DNA of 64,000 nucleotides from Sphingobium sp. SCG-1 (GTDB lineage: Bacteria > Pseudomonadota > Alphaproteobacteria > Sphingomonadales > Sphingomonadaceae), in assembly GCF_002953135.1 (NCBI RefSeq), contig NZ_CP026372.1, positions 3,211,501 to 3,275,500 on the forward strand, written 5' to 3'. Below, piece after piece: positions 17,332-25,192 of this stretch. Position 1 is the stretch's first letter, and each line of letters opens with the position of its first letter. The translations under genes and the position numbers were made by a program. A model generated the notes under the pieces. The model ran no database searches, had not been told where the DNA came from, and saw nothing but the letters and a program-made list of their open reading frames with translations.

Positions 17332-18345
17332 ATGAGACATTTCCTGATCGGTGCGGCAGTCGCACTGGCTGCGCCAGGTGCCGCCTTGCTGTTGGACGGA
17401 GCCTTGTTTTCAGGGGCTGCACGGGCGGATGTGAAAACCGGCGTCGATGCCTGGACCCAGGGCGATTATGTAAAAGCCGTCACTGAATGGCGTCCCCTGG
17501 CCAACAAGGGCGACGCCGACGCGCAGTTCAACATGGGCCAAGCGTATAAGCTTGGCCGTGGCGTGCCGACGGACCTACCCATTGCCATGGAATGGTTCCG
17601 CAAGGCGGCCGAGCAAGGGCATTTGAGAGCCGAAGACAATTACGGCATTCTGCTTTTCCAGCAGGGTAGCCGCGAACAGGCCATGCCTCATCTGCGCAAT
17701 TCGGCGGAGCGCGGAGAACCGCGAGCACAGTATATTTTGGGTACCGCCCTCTTCAACGGCGAATTTGTCGGCAAAGATTGGGTGCAGGCTTATGCGCTGA
17801 TGATTCGCGCGTCGAAATCGGGCCTCGCTCCGGCTACTGCGAGCCTTCAACAGATGGAAAACTACATTCCGGCCGAGCAGAAGAAGCAGGGTCTGCTTCT
17901 CGCCAGCGAGTTGGAAAAGAAGACCGCGCACACGCTGGCTGCGGCCACGGAGAAGGATAACGCCCCTTTTCCCGCCAAGGACATGCCCAAGCCGATTGCC
18001 TTGGCTGCAGCAACGCCAAAGCCCAAGCCCGCGCCCGAGAAACCTGCGCCATTGAAAACTGTGCCGGAAAAGCCTGTCGCGCCCGGGGCCGTGACGGCTC
18101 CCGCCGCGAGCCCCGGCGATTGGCGCGTGCAACTTGGCGCGTTCAGCGAGGAAGGCCGGGCCGCAACACTATGGTCGAGCCTGTCGAAAAAGGTCAGCGG
18201 CCTGTCCGCCTATCGCCCTTTCTATGTGAAGGGCGGCGCCGTCACGCGCTTGCAGGTCGGCCCATTAGGCACAGCGGCGGACGCACAAAAGCTCTGCCAA
18301 TCGATCAAGGCAGCAGGAACGGACTGCATCCCCAAGAAGCTGTAA
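17332..18345 (+). CDS. Sel1-repeat protein with C-terminal SPOR domain
   Basis: 337 aa from ATG 17332 (GGAG 9 nt before; an in-frame TTG at 17305 is less likely). Residues 1-32 form a signal peptide ending GAARA. Sel1-like repeats follow, with 'AQFNMGQAYKLGRGVPTDLPIA' around residues 64-85 and 'AQYILGTALFNGEFV' near 136. A Lys/Pro/Ala linker leads to a SPOR domain at about 260-335 ('DWRVQLGAFSEEGRA', 'VTRLQVGPL'). It is probably a periplasmic, peptidoglycan-binding protein. It is transcribed divergently from parA across a 187-bp spacer. Confidence 0.87.
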   Translation: MRHFLIGAAVALAAPGAALLLDGALFSGAARADVKTGVDAWTQGDYVKAVTEWRPLANKGDADAQFNMGQAYKLGRGVPTDLPIAMEWFRKAAEQGHLRAEDNYGILLFQQGSREQAMPHLRNSAERGEPRAQYILGTALFNGEFVGKDWVQAYALMIRASKSGLAPATASLQQMENYIPAEQKKQGLLLASELEKKTAHTLAAATEKDNAPFPAKDMPKPIALAAATPKPKPAPEKPAPLKTVPEKPVAPGAVTAPAASPGDWRVQLGAFSEEGRAATLWSSLSKKVSGLSAYRPFYVKGGAVTRLQVGPLGTAADAQKLCQSIKAAGTDCIPKKL

Positions 18346-18405
18346 GCGCTTAAGCCAGCCACGCCCCGTGACATTTGGCGCGCGAGTCCCTATGTGCGCG
18401 CGATC

Positions 18406-19779
18406 ATGGCAACTTCATTCCCCCCCGCGCCCAAGGTCGGCATGGTTTCGCTCGGCTGTCCCAAGGCGTTGGTCGACAGTGAACGCATCCTCACCAAACT
18501 GCGTTCCGACGGCTATCAGATGTCCGCAGATTATGCAGGCGCAGACGTCGTGCTGGTCAACACCTGCGGCTTTCTCGATTCCGCGAAAGAAGAGTCGCTT
18601 GAAGCCATTGGCGAAGCGATCGCGGAGAATGGCCGCGTTATCGTCACTGGCTGCATGGGCAATGAAGCAGAACTGATCCGGGCACGTTTCCCGAGCGTTT
18701 TGGCCGTCACCGGCGCGCATCAATACGAAGCGGTGGTGAACGCGGTGCATGAGGCGTCGCCGCCGGTGCCTAATGCCTTCGTCGATCTGGTGCCCGAAGG
18801 TGGCCTCAAGCTGACGCCGCGCCACTACAGCTACCTCAAGATTTCGGAGGGCTGCAACCACCGCTGCTCCTTCTGCATCATCCCGTCGCTGCGTGGTGAT
18901 CTGGTGTCGCGGCGTATCGACGCTGTGCTGCGCGAGGCCGAAAAGCTGGTCGCTGCGGGCACGAAGGAACTGCTCGTCATCAGTCAGGACACCTCGGCCT
19001 ATGGCGTCGATACCCGGCACGAGCCACGGCAATGGCATGGCCGCGAAGTGCGCGCACACATGACCGACCTCGCCCGTGAACTGGGGCAGCTTCGCACTGC
19101 CGAGGGACGTGCGCCGTGGGTGCGCCTGCATTATGTCTATCCCTATCCGCACGTCGATCATGTGATCCCGCTGATGGCTGAGGGATTGCTGACGCCCTAT
19201 CTCGACATCCCGTTCCAGCATGCCGCGCCCGAAGTGCTGCGCCGCATGAAGCGCCCCGCGAACGAAGCCAAGGTGCTGGATCGTATCCACAAATGGCGCA
19301 CGATTGCGCCGGATATCACGATCCGCTCGACCTTCGTCGTCGGCTTCCCCGGCGAGACGGAGGCGGACTTCCAATATCTGCTGAACTGGCTGGACGAGGC
19401 GCAACTCGACCGCGTCGGTGCGTTCCGGTTCGAGCCTGTCGAGGGCGCTGCCGCCAATCTCCTGCCCGACCCCGTGCCCGAAGAGGTCAAGGAAGAGCGC
19501 TACCAGCGGATCATGGAAAAGACCGCCGCCATCTCCGCCGCCAAATTGCAGGCGAAGGTCGGCCGCATCCTGCCCGTCATCATCGACGAAGTGGGCGAAC
19601 CCGACGAGGAAGATGGCAGCACCGGCGCCACCGCTCGCAGTCAAGCAGACGCGCCGGAAATCGACGGCAACGTCTTCCTGCGCGATACGTCAGGGTTGAA
19701 GCAAGGCGACATCATCGACGTCCTGATCGAGGATGCCGACGATCACGACCTGTTCGGGGTGCCGCTCACTTCGCGCTGA
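18406..19779 (+). CDS. rimO: Ribosomal protein uS12 methylthiotransferase
   Basis: 457 aa radical-SAM enzyme. The N-terminal UPF0004 domain has conserved Cys in 'SLGCPKALVDSE', 'VNTCGFLDSA' and 'TGCMGNEAE'. The radical-SAM cluster motif is 'CNHRCSFCIIPSLRG'. A TRAM domain follows at the C-terminus. It adds a methylthio group to Asp of S12. 'DTSAYGVDTR' and 'YPYPHVD' distinguish RimO from MiaB. An acidic insert ('EPDEEDGSTGATARSQADAPE', residues about 397-417) lies in the TRAM region. ATG 18406 was chosen over GTG 18394. The 3' end overlaps the convergent next gene by 14 bp. Confidence 0.94.
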   Translation: MATSFPPAPKVGMVSLGCPKALVDSERILTKLRSDGYQMSADYAGADVVLVNTCGFLDSAKEESLEAIGEAIAENGRVIVTGCMGNEAELIRARFPSVLAVTGAHQYEAVVNAVHEASPPVPNAFVDLVPEGGLKLTPRHYSYLKISEGCNHRCSFCIIPSLRGDLVSRRIDAVLREAEKLVAAGTKELLVISQDTSAYGVDTRHEPRQWHGREVRAHMTDLARELGQLRTAEGRAPWVRLHYVYPYPHVDHVIPLMAEGLLTPYLDIPFQHAAPEVLRRMKRPANEAKVLDRIHKWRTIAPDITIRSTFVVGFPGETEADFQYLLNWLDEAQLDRVGAFRFEPVEGAAANLLPDPVPEEVKEERYQRIMEKTAAISAAKLQAKVGRILPVIIDEVGEPDEEDGSTGATARSQADAPEIDGNVFLRDTSGLKQGDIIDVLIEDADDHDLFGVPLTSR

Positions 19780-20572
19780 ACGCTTCGCGATATTCCGGCT
19801 TGATCGCCTCCAGCATCGCCGCGTCTACCGGCAGGGCGATGTCATAACTGCCCTCGGCATACGGCCCCGCTTCATAGGGGCCGATGACGATCAATAATTG
19901 ATCGATCATCTTTCCGTCAGTGGAGACCGGCACCAGCGTCTGCTTCATGGGATCGACGCAATCGTCGAACATGCCGTTGCCAGCGACAGGCGCACCGCGC
20001 TTCACTGCGCGTGCGGCATTCAGCGCTTTACAGAAGTGCGCGCCGATTGCTTTCGCCAGAGTCGGTTGCGACACGACCATAGCCTCGATGCTGGTTTCGC
20101 GGTCATTGGCGCGGTCCCAGATCAGGCTCTTGTACCCCGTCATTCCATGCGCGCCGCCGGTGTATACATAGCTTTCCGCAAGAAGGCTAAGCAGCAATGG
20201 CGTGGCGGCCTTAGTGGTCCACTCCGTCTCCGAACTATGCGTGTGAAAGGGGAAGCCGTCCTTTTTCGCCGCCGCCTGATCCTCCCGCGCCATCTTGAGC
20301 GCGTCCTCCTTCGATCGCTGCAGATCGTCCGTGAATTGTGAGACAATCGCCGGCACCGCCGCTGCTTCCATCGGATATTTATAACCGAACTCCAGCAGCT
20401 CGGTCTTTTCCGAAATCGCGAAGGGCTTTGCTTCGGGTGGCTTGGCGGCAGGTTGGCTAAAGCGACGCGTGTCGGGTGCCGCCACATTGATGGCCTGGTT
20501 ATTATCGGACGATGGGGGCGAGCAGGCCTGCGCCAGCAGCGCCCCCGATATCGCTATTGCGTAGCGGATCAA
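19766..20572 (-). CDS. Lipoprotein of the DUF3298/PdaC-RsiV-like type
   Basis: 268 aa. The N-terminus has a lipobox 'ALLAQAC' (Cys17). The body fits the DUF4163/DUF3298 fold: 'YKYPMEAAAVPAIVSQF' and 'YVYTGGAHGMTGYKSLIWD', the latter a hallmark of the RsiV/PdaC family. It is probably a periplasmic, lipid-anchored protein; some relatives bind lysozyme or glycan. The start is a TTG (20572) that overlaps the stop of the upstream 64-aa gene (TTGA), suggesting coupled translation. The function is inferred from the fold only. Confidence 0.78.
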   Translation of the reverse strand: MIRYAIAISGALLAQACSPPSSDNNQAINVAAPDTRRFSQPAAKPPEAKPFAISEKTELLEFGYKYPMEAAAVPAIVSQFTDDLQRSKEDALKMAREDQAAAKKDGFPFHTHSSETEWTTKAATPLLLSLLAESYVYTGGAHGMTGYKSLIWDRANDRETSIEAMVVSQPTLAKAIGAHFCKALNAARAVKRGAPVAGNGMFDDCVDPMKQTLVPVSTDGKMIDQLLIVIGPYEAGPYAEGSYDIALPVDAAMLEAIKPEYREAFSAK

Positions 20573-20763
20573 TGGCTATGCGCCGCCAGCTTCTCGGCAA
20601 GGGACTGGCGTACATAGTTGCCCTGCAACACGGTTCCGGCATCAGGCCAGCCTTCGCCGACCAGCGCCTGCTCGATTTCTTTAACGGCATGAAAGCGGCC
20701 CGTCTCGGCAAGTGCATAGGCACGGCTGCGGACGGCGTGATCGCGACGATTTTCCGTAAACAT
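20569..20763 (-). CDS. Small conserved-looking protein, function unknown
   Basis: 64 aa from ATG 20763 with a strong ribosome site (AAAGGAG, 7 nt). The sequence (MFTENRRDHAVRSRAYALAE...) is helical and basic at the N-terminus, with no transmembrane segment. The stop overlaps the TTG start of the DUF3298 lipoprotein gene, so the two form an operon. I do not recognise a family. The strong ribosome site and the coupling support that it is a true gene. Confidence 0.7.
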   Translation of the reverse strand: MFTENRRDHAVRSRAYALAETGRFHAVKEIEQALVGEGWPDAGTVLQGNYVRQSLAEKLAAHSH

Positions 20764-20774
20764 CAGGCTCTCCT

Positions 20775-20873
20775 TTATGCTTTTCCTGCCGCCATGATAT
20801 GCCCTTCGCCCAACGTTTCAATGCCCAACTGCGACGAGCAGGATAGCAGGCGCGGCGAAAAGCCGTCTTTCAA
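20775..20873 (-). CDS. Possible 32-aa ORF upstream of the small gene
   Basis: A TTG-started frame of 32 codons ends 11 bases before the ATG at 20763. Its C-terminal half reads 'QLGIETLGEGHIMAAGKA'. A GGGG lies about 6 nt before the TTG. It could be a leader or small protein cotranscribed with the 20569 gene. It may equally be chance, because the length is short and the start codon is rare. Confidence 0.3.
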   Translation of the reverse strand: MKDGFSPRLLSCSSQLGIETLGEGHIMAAGKA

Positions 20874-20896
20874 GTACCCCGGCCCTGCCCTACATC

Positions 20897-22300
20897 ATGG
20901 CGATGACAGACTTTGCCGAATTGCTGAAGCCCGACAACGGCCAGCCCGCCCGCTCCATCCATCTGGTCGACACGAGCAGCTTCCCCGGCTGGCTGAATGC
21001 TCAGCCCGAACGCGCCCGCACGGCCGTCGCCGCGCAGAAGTTCAGCGGCAAGGGCTTTGAACATGCAATCCTGCCGGGCGATGCCGCGGACGACTGGTCG
21101 GTGGTCGCGGGCGTTGCGGATGTCGGCACGCTATCGAGTTGGTGCCTCGCCAAACTCGCCGAGGTGCTGCCCGCCGGCACTTACCGCTTGCATGATCGTC
21201 GGCCCGGCGCAGCGGCGCTGGGTTGGCTGACGGCGCAATATCGGTTCGACCGTTATCGGCGGGAGGAGAACCCTGTCGGGGCTCGCATCTTGCTGAGCGA
21301 GGATGTGCGGCAGATCGAACCAGCGATTGTGATGGCAGAGGCGGTGGCGCTTGTCCGCGACATGGTGAACACGCCTGCCGCCGATATGGGACCGCCTGAT
21401 CTGGAAGCGGCGGCTGGCGTAATCGCTTCCGCTTATGGCGCGAAAGTGGAAGTGACGCAGGGCGATCCGCTCGCCACCGGCTACCCGATGATCCATGCAG
21501 TCGGTCGCGCCGCCGACCGGAGCTTCGCGCCGCGCCTGATCGAACTCACTTGGGGCGATCCGAAAAATCCCCGCGTGGCGATCGTCGGCAAGGGAGTGTG
21601 CTTCGACAGCGGTGGCCTCGACATCAAACCATCCTCCGGCATGCGGCTGATGAAGAAGGACATGGGCGGTGCGGCGCATGCACTGGCTCTCGCGAAATTG
21701 ATCATGGCGAACCGCCTGCCCGTTCACTTGCACCTGCTGATACCCGCCGTTGAAAATGCGATCAGCGGCAACGCGTTTCGCCCCGGTGACGTCCTGACCT
21801 CTCGCAAGGGCCTGACCGTGGAGATCGGCAACACCGACGCAGAAGGACGTCTGGTTCTGGGCGATGCGCTTACCAAGGCGGTCGAGGGCAATCCCGAACT
21901 CATCCTGGACTTCGCGACGCTGACGGGTGCGGCGCGAGTCGCCCTTGGCCCCGATCTCCCCGCACTTTTCGCCAATGACGACGGCCTTGCGCAGGATCTG
22001 GAACAGGCGGGCACCGCGACGAACGATCCCTTGTGGCGTCTGCCTCTGTGGAGTGGCTATGGCGAGATGCTCAAATCAGACATCGCCGACGTAAACAACG
22101 CGGGCGAAGGCGGCTTCGCCGGATCGATCACTGCGGCTCTGTTCCTGCAGAAATTCGTGGCTGACGGCACGCCATGGGCGCATTTCGATACCTTCGCCTG
22201 GCGACCCGCAGGCAAGCCCGGTCGGCCTAAAGGCGGCGAAGCGCTGGGCCTTCGTGCGGCATTCGCAATGCTCAAAATGCGTTACGAACCACAAACCTAA
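20897..22300 (+). CDS. M17 leucyl aminopeptidase family protein
   Basis: 467 aa. The C-terminal catalytic domain has the two-metal site: 'GKGVCFDSGGLDIKP' (Lys, Asp), 'KKDMGGAAH' (Asp) and the family signature 'NTDAEGRLVLGDAL' (Asp, Glu). The N-terminal domain is shorter than in PepA. It removes N-terminal residues from peptides in the cytosol. The start is ATG 20897; an ATG two codons on is equally usable. It is transcribed divergently from the small 20569 gene. Confidence 0.92.
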   Translation: MAMTDFAELLKPDNGQPARSIHLVDTSSFPGWLNAQPERARTAVAAQKFSGKGFEHAILPGDAADDWSVVAGVADVGTLSSWCLAKLAEVLPAGTYRLHDRRPGAAALGWLTAQYRFDRYRREENPVGARILLSEDVRQIEPAIVMAEAVALVRDMVNTPAADMGPPDLEAAAGVIASAYGAKVEVTQGDPLATGYPMIHAVGRAADRSFAPRLIELTWGDPKNPRVAIVGKGVCFDSGGLDIKPSSGMRLMKKDMGGAAHALALAKLIMANRLPVHLHLLIPAVENAISGNAFRPGDVLTSRKGLTVEIGNTDAEGRLVLGDALTKAVEGNPELILDFATLTGAARVALGPDLPALFANDDGLAQDLEQAGTATNDPLWRLPLWSGYGEMLKSDIADVNNAGEGGFAGSITAALFLQKFVADGTPWAHFDTFAWRPAGKPGRPKGGEALGLRAAFAMLKMRYEPQT

Positions 22301-22362
22301 CCTAAATAACCGTAAACCCAATCCGTTACGCAACCGGATATCATGTTGCGCGTTTGAGCGAT

Positions 22363-22764
22363 ATGAACGTTCAGGCCCCACCCCATGATACTGCCCTTGC
22401 CGAACGCCGGCCATCGCCGATGCTGGACAAGTGGATGCACACATTGGTCGATTATGTCCGGTCAGGTGAACCTGATCTGACCAACCGGCAAATGGCCCTG
22501 ATGATGATGGTATATGTAGAGCCGGGACCGCATACCGTGCGTGGCCTGGCGGAGGCGCTGAACGTCTCCAAACCTGTCATCACACGCGCTCTTAACAAAT
22601 TGTCTGCTCTAAGCTATCTGCGCCGCGAGCGTGATGTGACCGACCGCCGGAACATTTTCGTCGCGCGGACACCTAAAGGGGCAGATTTTCTTGACGGATT
22701 CAACGGTTTCATCGCAGGAACAGGCCGCGATGAAAGGCGAGACAAAAACGGGCGCGCAACCTGA
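22363..22764 (+). CDS. MarR-family transcriptional regulator
   Basis: 133 aa winged-helix protein. The segments 'HTVRGLAEALNVSKPVITRALNKLSALSYLRRERDVTDRRNIFVARTP' (residues about 60-107, HTH and wing) match MarR. The effector is unknown. The start chosen is ATG 22363; TTG 22354 is in frame. Its last 35 bases overlap the start of the NlpC/P60 gene in another frame, so the pair is expressed together. It may regulate this operon, but no palindrome is obvious upstream. Confidence 0.87.
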   Translation: MNVQAPPHDTALAERRPSPMLDKWMHTLVDYVRSGEPDLTNRQMALMMMVYVEPGPHTVRGLAEALNVSKPVITRALNKLSALSYLRRERDVTDRRNIFVARTPKGADFLDGFNGFIAGTGRDERRDKNGRAT

Positions 22765-23632
22765 CCGCACAAGCTTTCGGCTACAGGGCCGATCAGTAAA
22801 ACTCGACAAGCGCATTCATGCAGTGCGGAGCGACCTCGCTGACGTGTCGTTAGCGGGGGTACTATTTTCCGCACATTATGCCCGCGCGGCCGAGATGAGC
22901 TGCGTTTCACCTGGAGCACCCGTCAAATCCGCTAAATCCGCTAGCGCTGAAAGCGTCTCGCAGTTGTTGCGCGGCGAAATCTTTCACGTCCTTGACGTCA
23001 ATGGCGAATGGGCCTGGGGCTTCTGCGGTCACGACGGCTATGTCGGCTATGTTCGGCGCGAAGCACTAGATGTGCGGGAGATTGCGACGCATCGGGTCAG
23101 TGCCGCCCTCGCCCCGGTTTTTGCAGAGCCCAGCATCAAGTCCCGGATTGTTGATTACTGGCCCCGCGCATCGGTTTTCCCGTCAGTTGAGGATGGCAAC
23201 TTCCTTTCCTGCGCGGAAGGCTTCGTCCACTCGCGCCATGCCGCGCCAGTCGACATGCTGGAAACCGACTGGGTGGCCGTCGCAGAGCGTTATATAGGCC
23301 AGCCCTATGTCTGGGGTGGGCGCGGGCATCAGGGCGTCGACTGTTCGGGGCTGATCCAAATAGCGCTGGCGCAGTGCGGCATAGCCGTTCCGCGCGATAC
23401 CGACCTCCAGCGCGAAGGTATCGGCCGTCCCTTGGCGGACAACGCACAGTTGCGTCGGGGTGACTTCCTTTTCTTTCCTGGCCATGTTGGCGTAATGGCG
23501 GACGAGGAACACCTCCTCCACGCCAATGCATTCTGGATGAGCACAGTCATCGAACCCTTGGTGGACGTAATCGCGCGGCTAACTTCCGAATACGAACAGC
23601 CGATACTGGCGCGGCGGAGGATTGGCGCATGA
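22730..23632 (+). CDS. NlpC/P60-family cell-wall peptidase with SH3-like domain
   Basis: 300 aa. The bacterial SH3-type segment lies near 75-120 ('SQLLRGEIFHVLDVNGEWAW', 'GYVGYVRREALD'). The NlpC/P60 domain follows, with Cys205 in 'GVDCSGLIQ', His252 in 'FPGHVGVM' and His264 in 'HLLHANAFW'. It is expected to cut D-Glu-diamino acid or similar links in peptidoglycan stem peptides. No classical signal peptide is seen, so its export is unclear. The start is ATG 22730, inside the marR end; the stop overlaps argC (ATGA). Confidence 0.87.
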   Translation: MKGETKTGAQPDRTSFRLQGRSVKLDKRIHAVRSDLADVSLAGVLFSAHYARAAEMSCVSPGAPVKSAKSASAESVSQLLRGEIFHVLDVNGEWAWGFCGHDGYVGYVRREALDVREIATHRVSAALAPVFAEPSIKSRIVDYWPRASVFPSVEDGNFLSCAEGFVHSRHAAPVDMLETDWVAVAERYIGQPYVWGGRGHQGVDCSGLIQIALAQCGIAVPRDTDLQREGIGRPLADNAQLRRGDFLFFPGHVGVMADEEHLLHANAFWMSTVIEPLVDVIARLTSEYEQPILARRRIGA

Positions 23633-24555
23633 CCACGCATATATTCATCGATGGCGCTGCGGGCACGACAGGCCTTGAGATCCGGGAGCGCTTAGGAGAC
23701 CGGCCGGAGTTGACGCTAATTTCGCTGTCTGACGCAGAGCGAAAGGATGCCGGGGCGCGCAGGCGGGCGCTTAACGACGCCGATATCGTGATCCTCTGCC
23801 TGCCCGACGAAGCCGCCCGCGAAGCGGTGTCGCTGATCGACAATGATCGTACTAAGGTCATCGACGCATCCACCGCGCATCGCGTTGCGCCGGGTTGGGT
23901 CTACGGGTTCCCCGAAATCTCGGGCCGTGACATCGTTGCGCAATCGAAGCGAGTCAGCAATCCGGGTTGCTACTCCACAGGCTTCATCGCTCTCGTCGCG
24001 CCACTTGTGCGCGTTGGCCTGGTCCCTCCCGACTGGCCACTCGCCAGCAACGCAGCGTCGGGTTATTCGGGCGGCGGCAAATCGATGATCGCGGACTATG
24101 AAGGCGGCGACGTGACCTCTGCCTTCTCGACCTATGCGCTGAGCCTCTCGCACAAGCATGTGCCGGAGATGCAGACGCATTGCGGCCTGTCTGTCGCCCC
24201 CGTCTTTGCACCCGCCGTGGTGCCCGTGCATCGCGGAATGATCGTCGACGTACCCTTACCGGTCAGTGCGATGCCCGGCACGCCTTCGGTGGATGCCATC
24301 AAGTCGACGCTACGCAATGTCTATGCGGGTTCGCAAATCGTCCGCCTGATCGAGGATTACGATGCCGCGACACTTACGATCGAACGATGCGCGAACACAG
24401 ACCGGCTGGACCTGTTCGTCTTCGCCGACGCGGCAGGCACGCAGGTGCGTCTGGTCGCAGCGCTCGATAACCTGGGCAAGGGCGCAGCGGGTGCCGCCGT
24501 GCAGAACCTCAACATCCTTGCGGGACTTGAGGAGACCGCGGGATTGCGCCTCTGA
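23629..24555 (+). CDS. argC: N-acetyl-gamma-glutamyl-phosphate reductase, short (type 2) form
   Basis: 308 aa. The NAD(P) site is 'IFIDGAAGTTGLEI' and the catalytic Cys114 lies in 'VSNPGCYSTGF'. 'HKHVPEM' supplies the active-site His. The enzyme reduces N-acetylglutamyl phosphate to the semialdehyde in arginine synthesis, and the length fits the short ArgC class. ATG 23629 overlaps the NlpC/P60 stop by four bases. No other arg gene is nearby. Confidence 0.95.
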   Translation: MTTHIFIDGAAGTTGLEIRERLGDRPELTLISLSDAERKDAGARRRALNDADIVILCLPDEAAREAVSLIDNDRTKVIDASTAHRVAPGWVYGFPEISGRDIVAQSKRVSNPGCYSTGFIALVAPLVRVGLVPPDWPLASNAASGYSGGGKSMIADYEGGDVTSAFSTYALSLSHKHVPEMQTHCGLSVAPVFAPAVVPVHRGMIVDVPLPVSAMPGTPSVDAIKSTLRNVYAGSQIVRLIEDYDAATLTIERCANTDRLDLFVFADAAGTQVRLVAALDNLGKGAAGAAVQNLNILAGLEETAGLRL

Positions 24556-24556
24556 T

Positions 24557-24766
24557 TCAGTGAATGGTTCCAAGCGGCGCTTCGACTGACAGCAGCACAA
24601 TAAGCCGCTCAATCTGACGCCAGCGGCAAAAGTGGATATGATTGCCTAAGTCGCGACTGCGGTCGGCACGCGAGACCGCCTCGTACACGGCGTTATCGCC
24701 ATATTGGGCGATGAGTTCAGCGGCGTCGTCCACGCTGGCGCGGTCGAGTAGATAAGGTGTTTGCAT
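24557..24766 (-). CDS. Small protein of unknown function
   Basis: 69 aa from ATG 24766, with GGGG about 8 nt before it. The protein starts MQTPYLLDRASVDDAAELIA, and the rest is mixed helix ending 'RLIVLLSVEAPLGTIH'. It looks like a soluble cytosolic protein with 'HIHFCRW' near the middle. It is convergent with argC, with one base between the two stops. I do not recognise the family. Protein-like composition and the ribosome site support it. Confidence 0.65.
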   Translation of the reverse strand: MQTPYLLDRASVDDAAELIAQYGDNAVYEAVSRADRSRDLGNHIHFCRWRQIERLIVLLSVEAPLGTIH

Positions 24767-24961
24767 CGATGTCCCCGAAGACCGCCGAAGAACCGGGCGG
24801 TAGTCCGTCCTCCTTGCTTCACGCATCATGCCAAAAACCAACTATGGCTGCCGACTGCGGCATAGGAAGGTCAACACGGCGTTATCCAAATGTCATTTCG
24901 GGACAGATGTGCCGCCGTGATACATATGGCGTCCCAAATGGAAGCATGGCAAAGATCGCCG

Positions 24962-25135
24962 ATGACGACACCTGAAGAGAAGAACCCGACCGGCGCAGGC
25001 GCCATCATCGCATTGCTTGCTTTCGTCGGCGTCATTGGCGGTGGCTTTATGGGCCAGCCGACGATCGGCCTGCTCTCCGGCCTTGGTCTTGGCATAGTGA
25101 TAGCTCTCCTGCTCTGGCTTCGCGAACGCCGCTAA
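24962..25135 (+). CDS. Small two-helix membrane protein
   Basis: 57 aa from ATG 24962. A short polar N-terminus (MTTPEEKNPTG) is followed by two hydrophobic glycine-rich helices, 'AIIALLAFVGVIGGGF' and 'IGLLSGLGLGIVIALLLWL', ending RERR. It is probably an inner-membrane protein with both ends in the cytosol. The frame is open from 24890, but the earlier codons do not look conserved. No function can be assigned; it stands 57 bp before the sugar dehydrogenase gene on the same strand. Confidence 0.65.
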   Translation: MTTPEEKNPTGAGAIIALLAFVGVIGGGFMGQPTIGLLSGLGLGIVIALLLWLRERR

Positions 25136-25192
25136 AGGCTATTTCTGCGCGCGGCGCTTGCGGGCGGATCGGCATCGACCTAGATCGGTGCC

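Noticed and set aside
18415..19644. Minus-strand frame of 409 codons opposite rimO
   Set aside because: rimO shows all radical-SAM motifs; the antisense translation has none.
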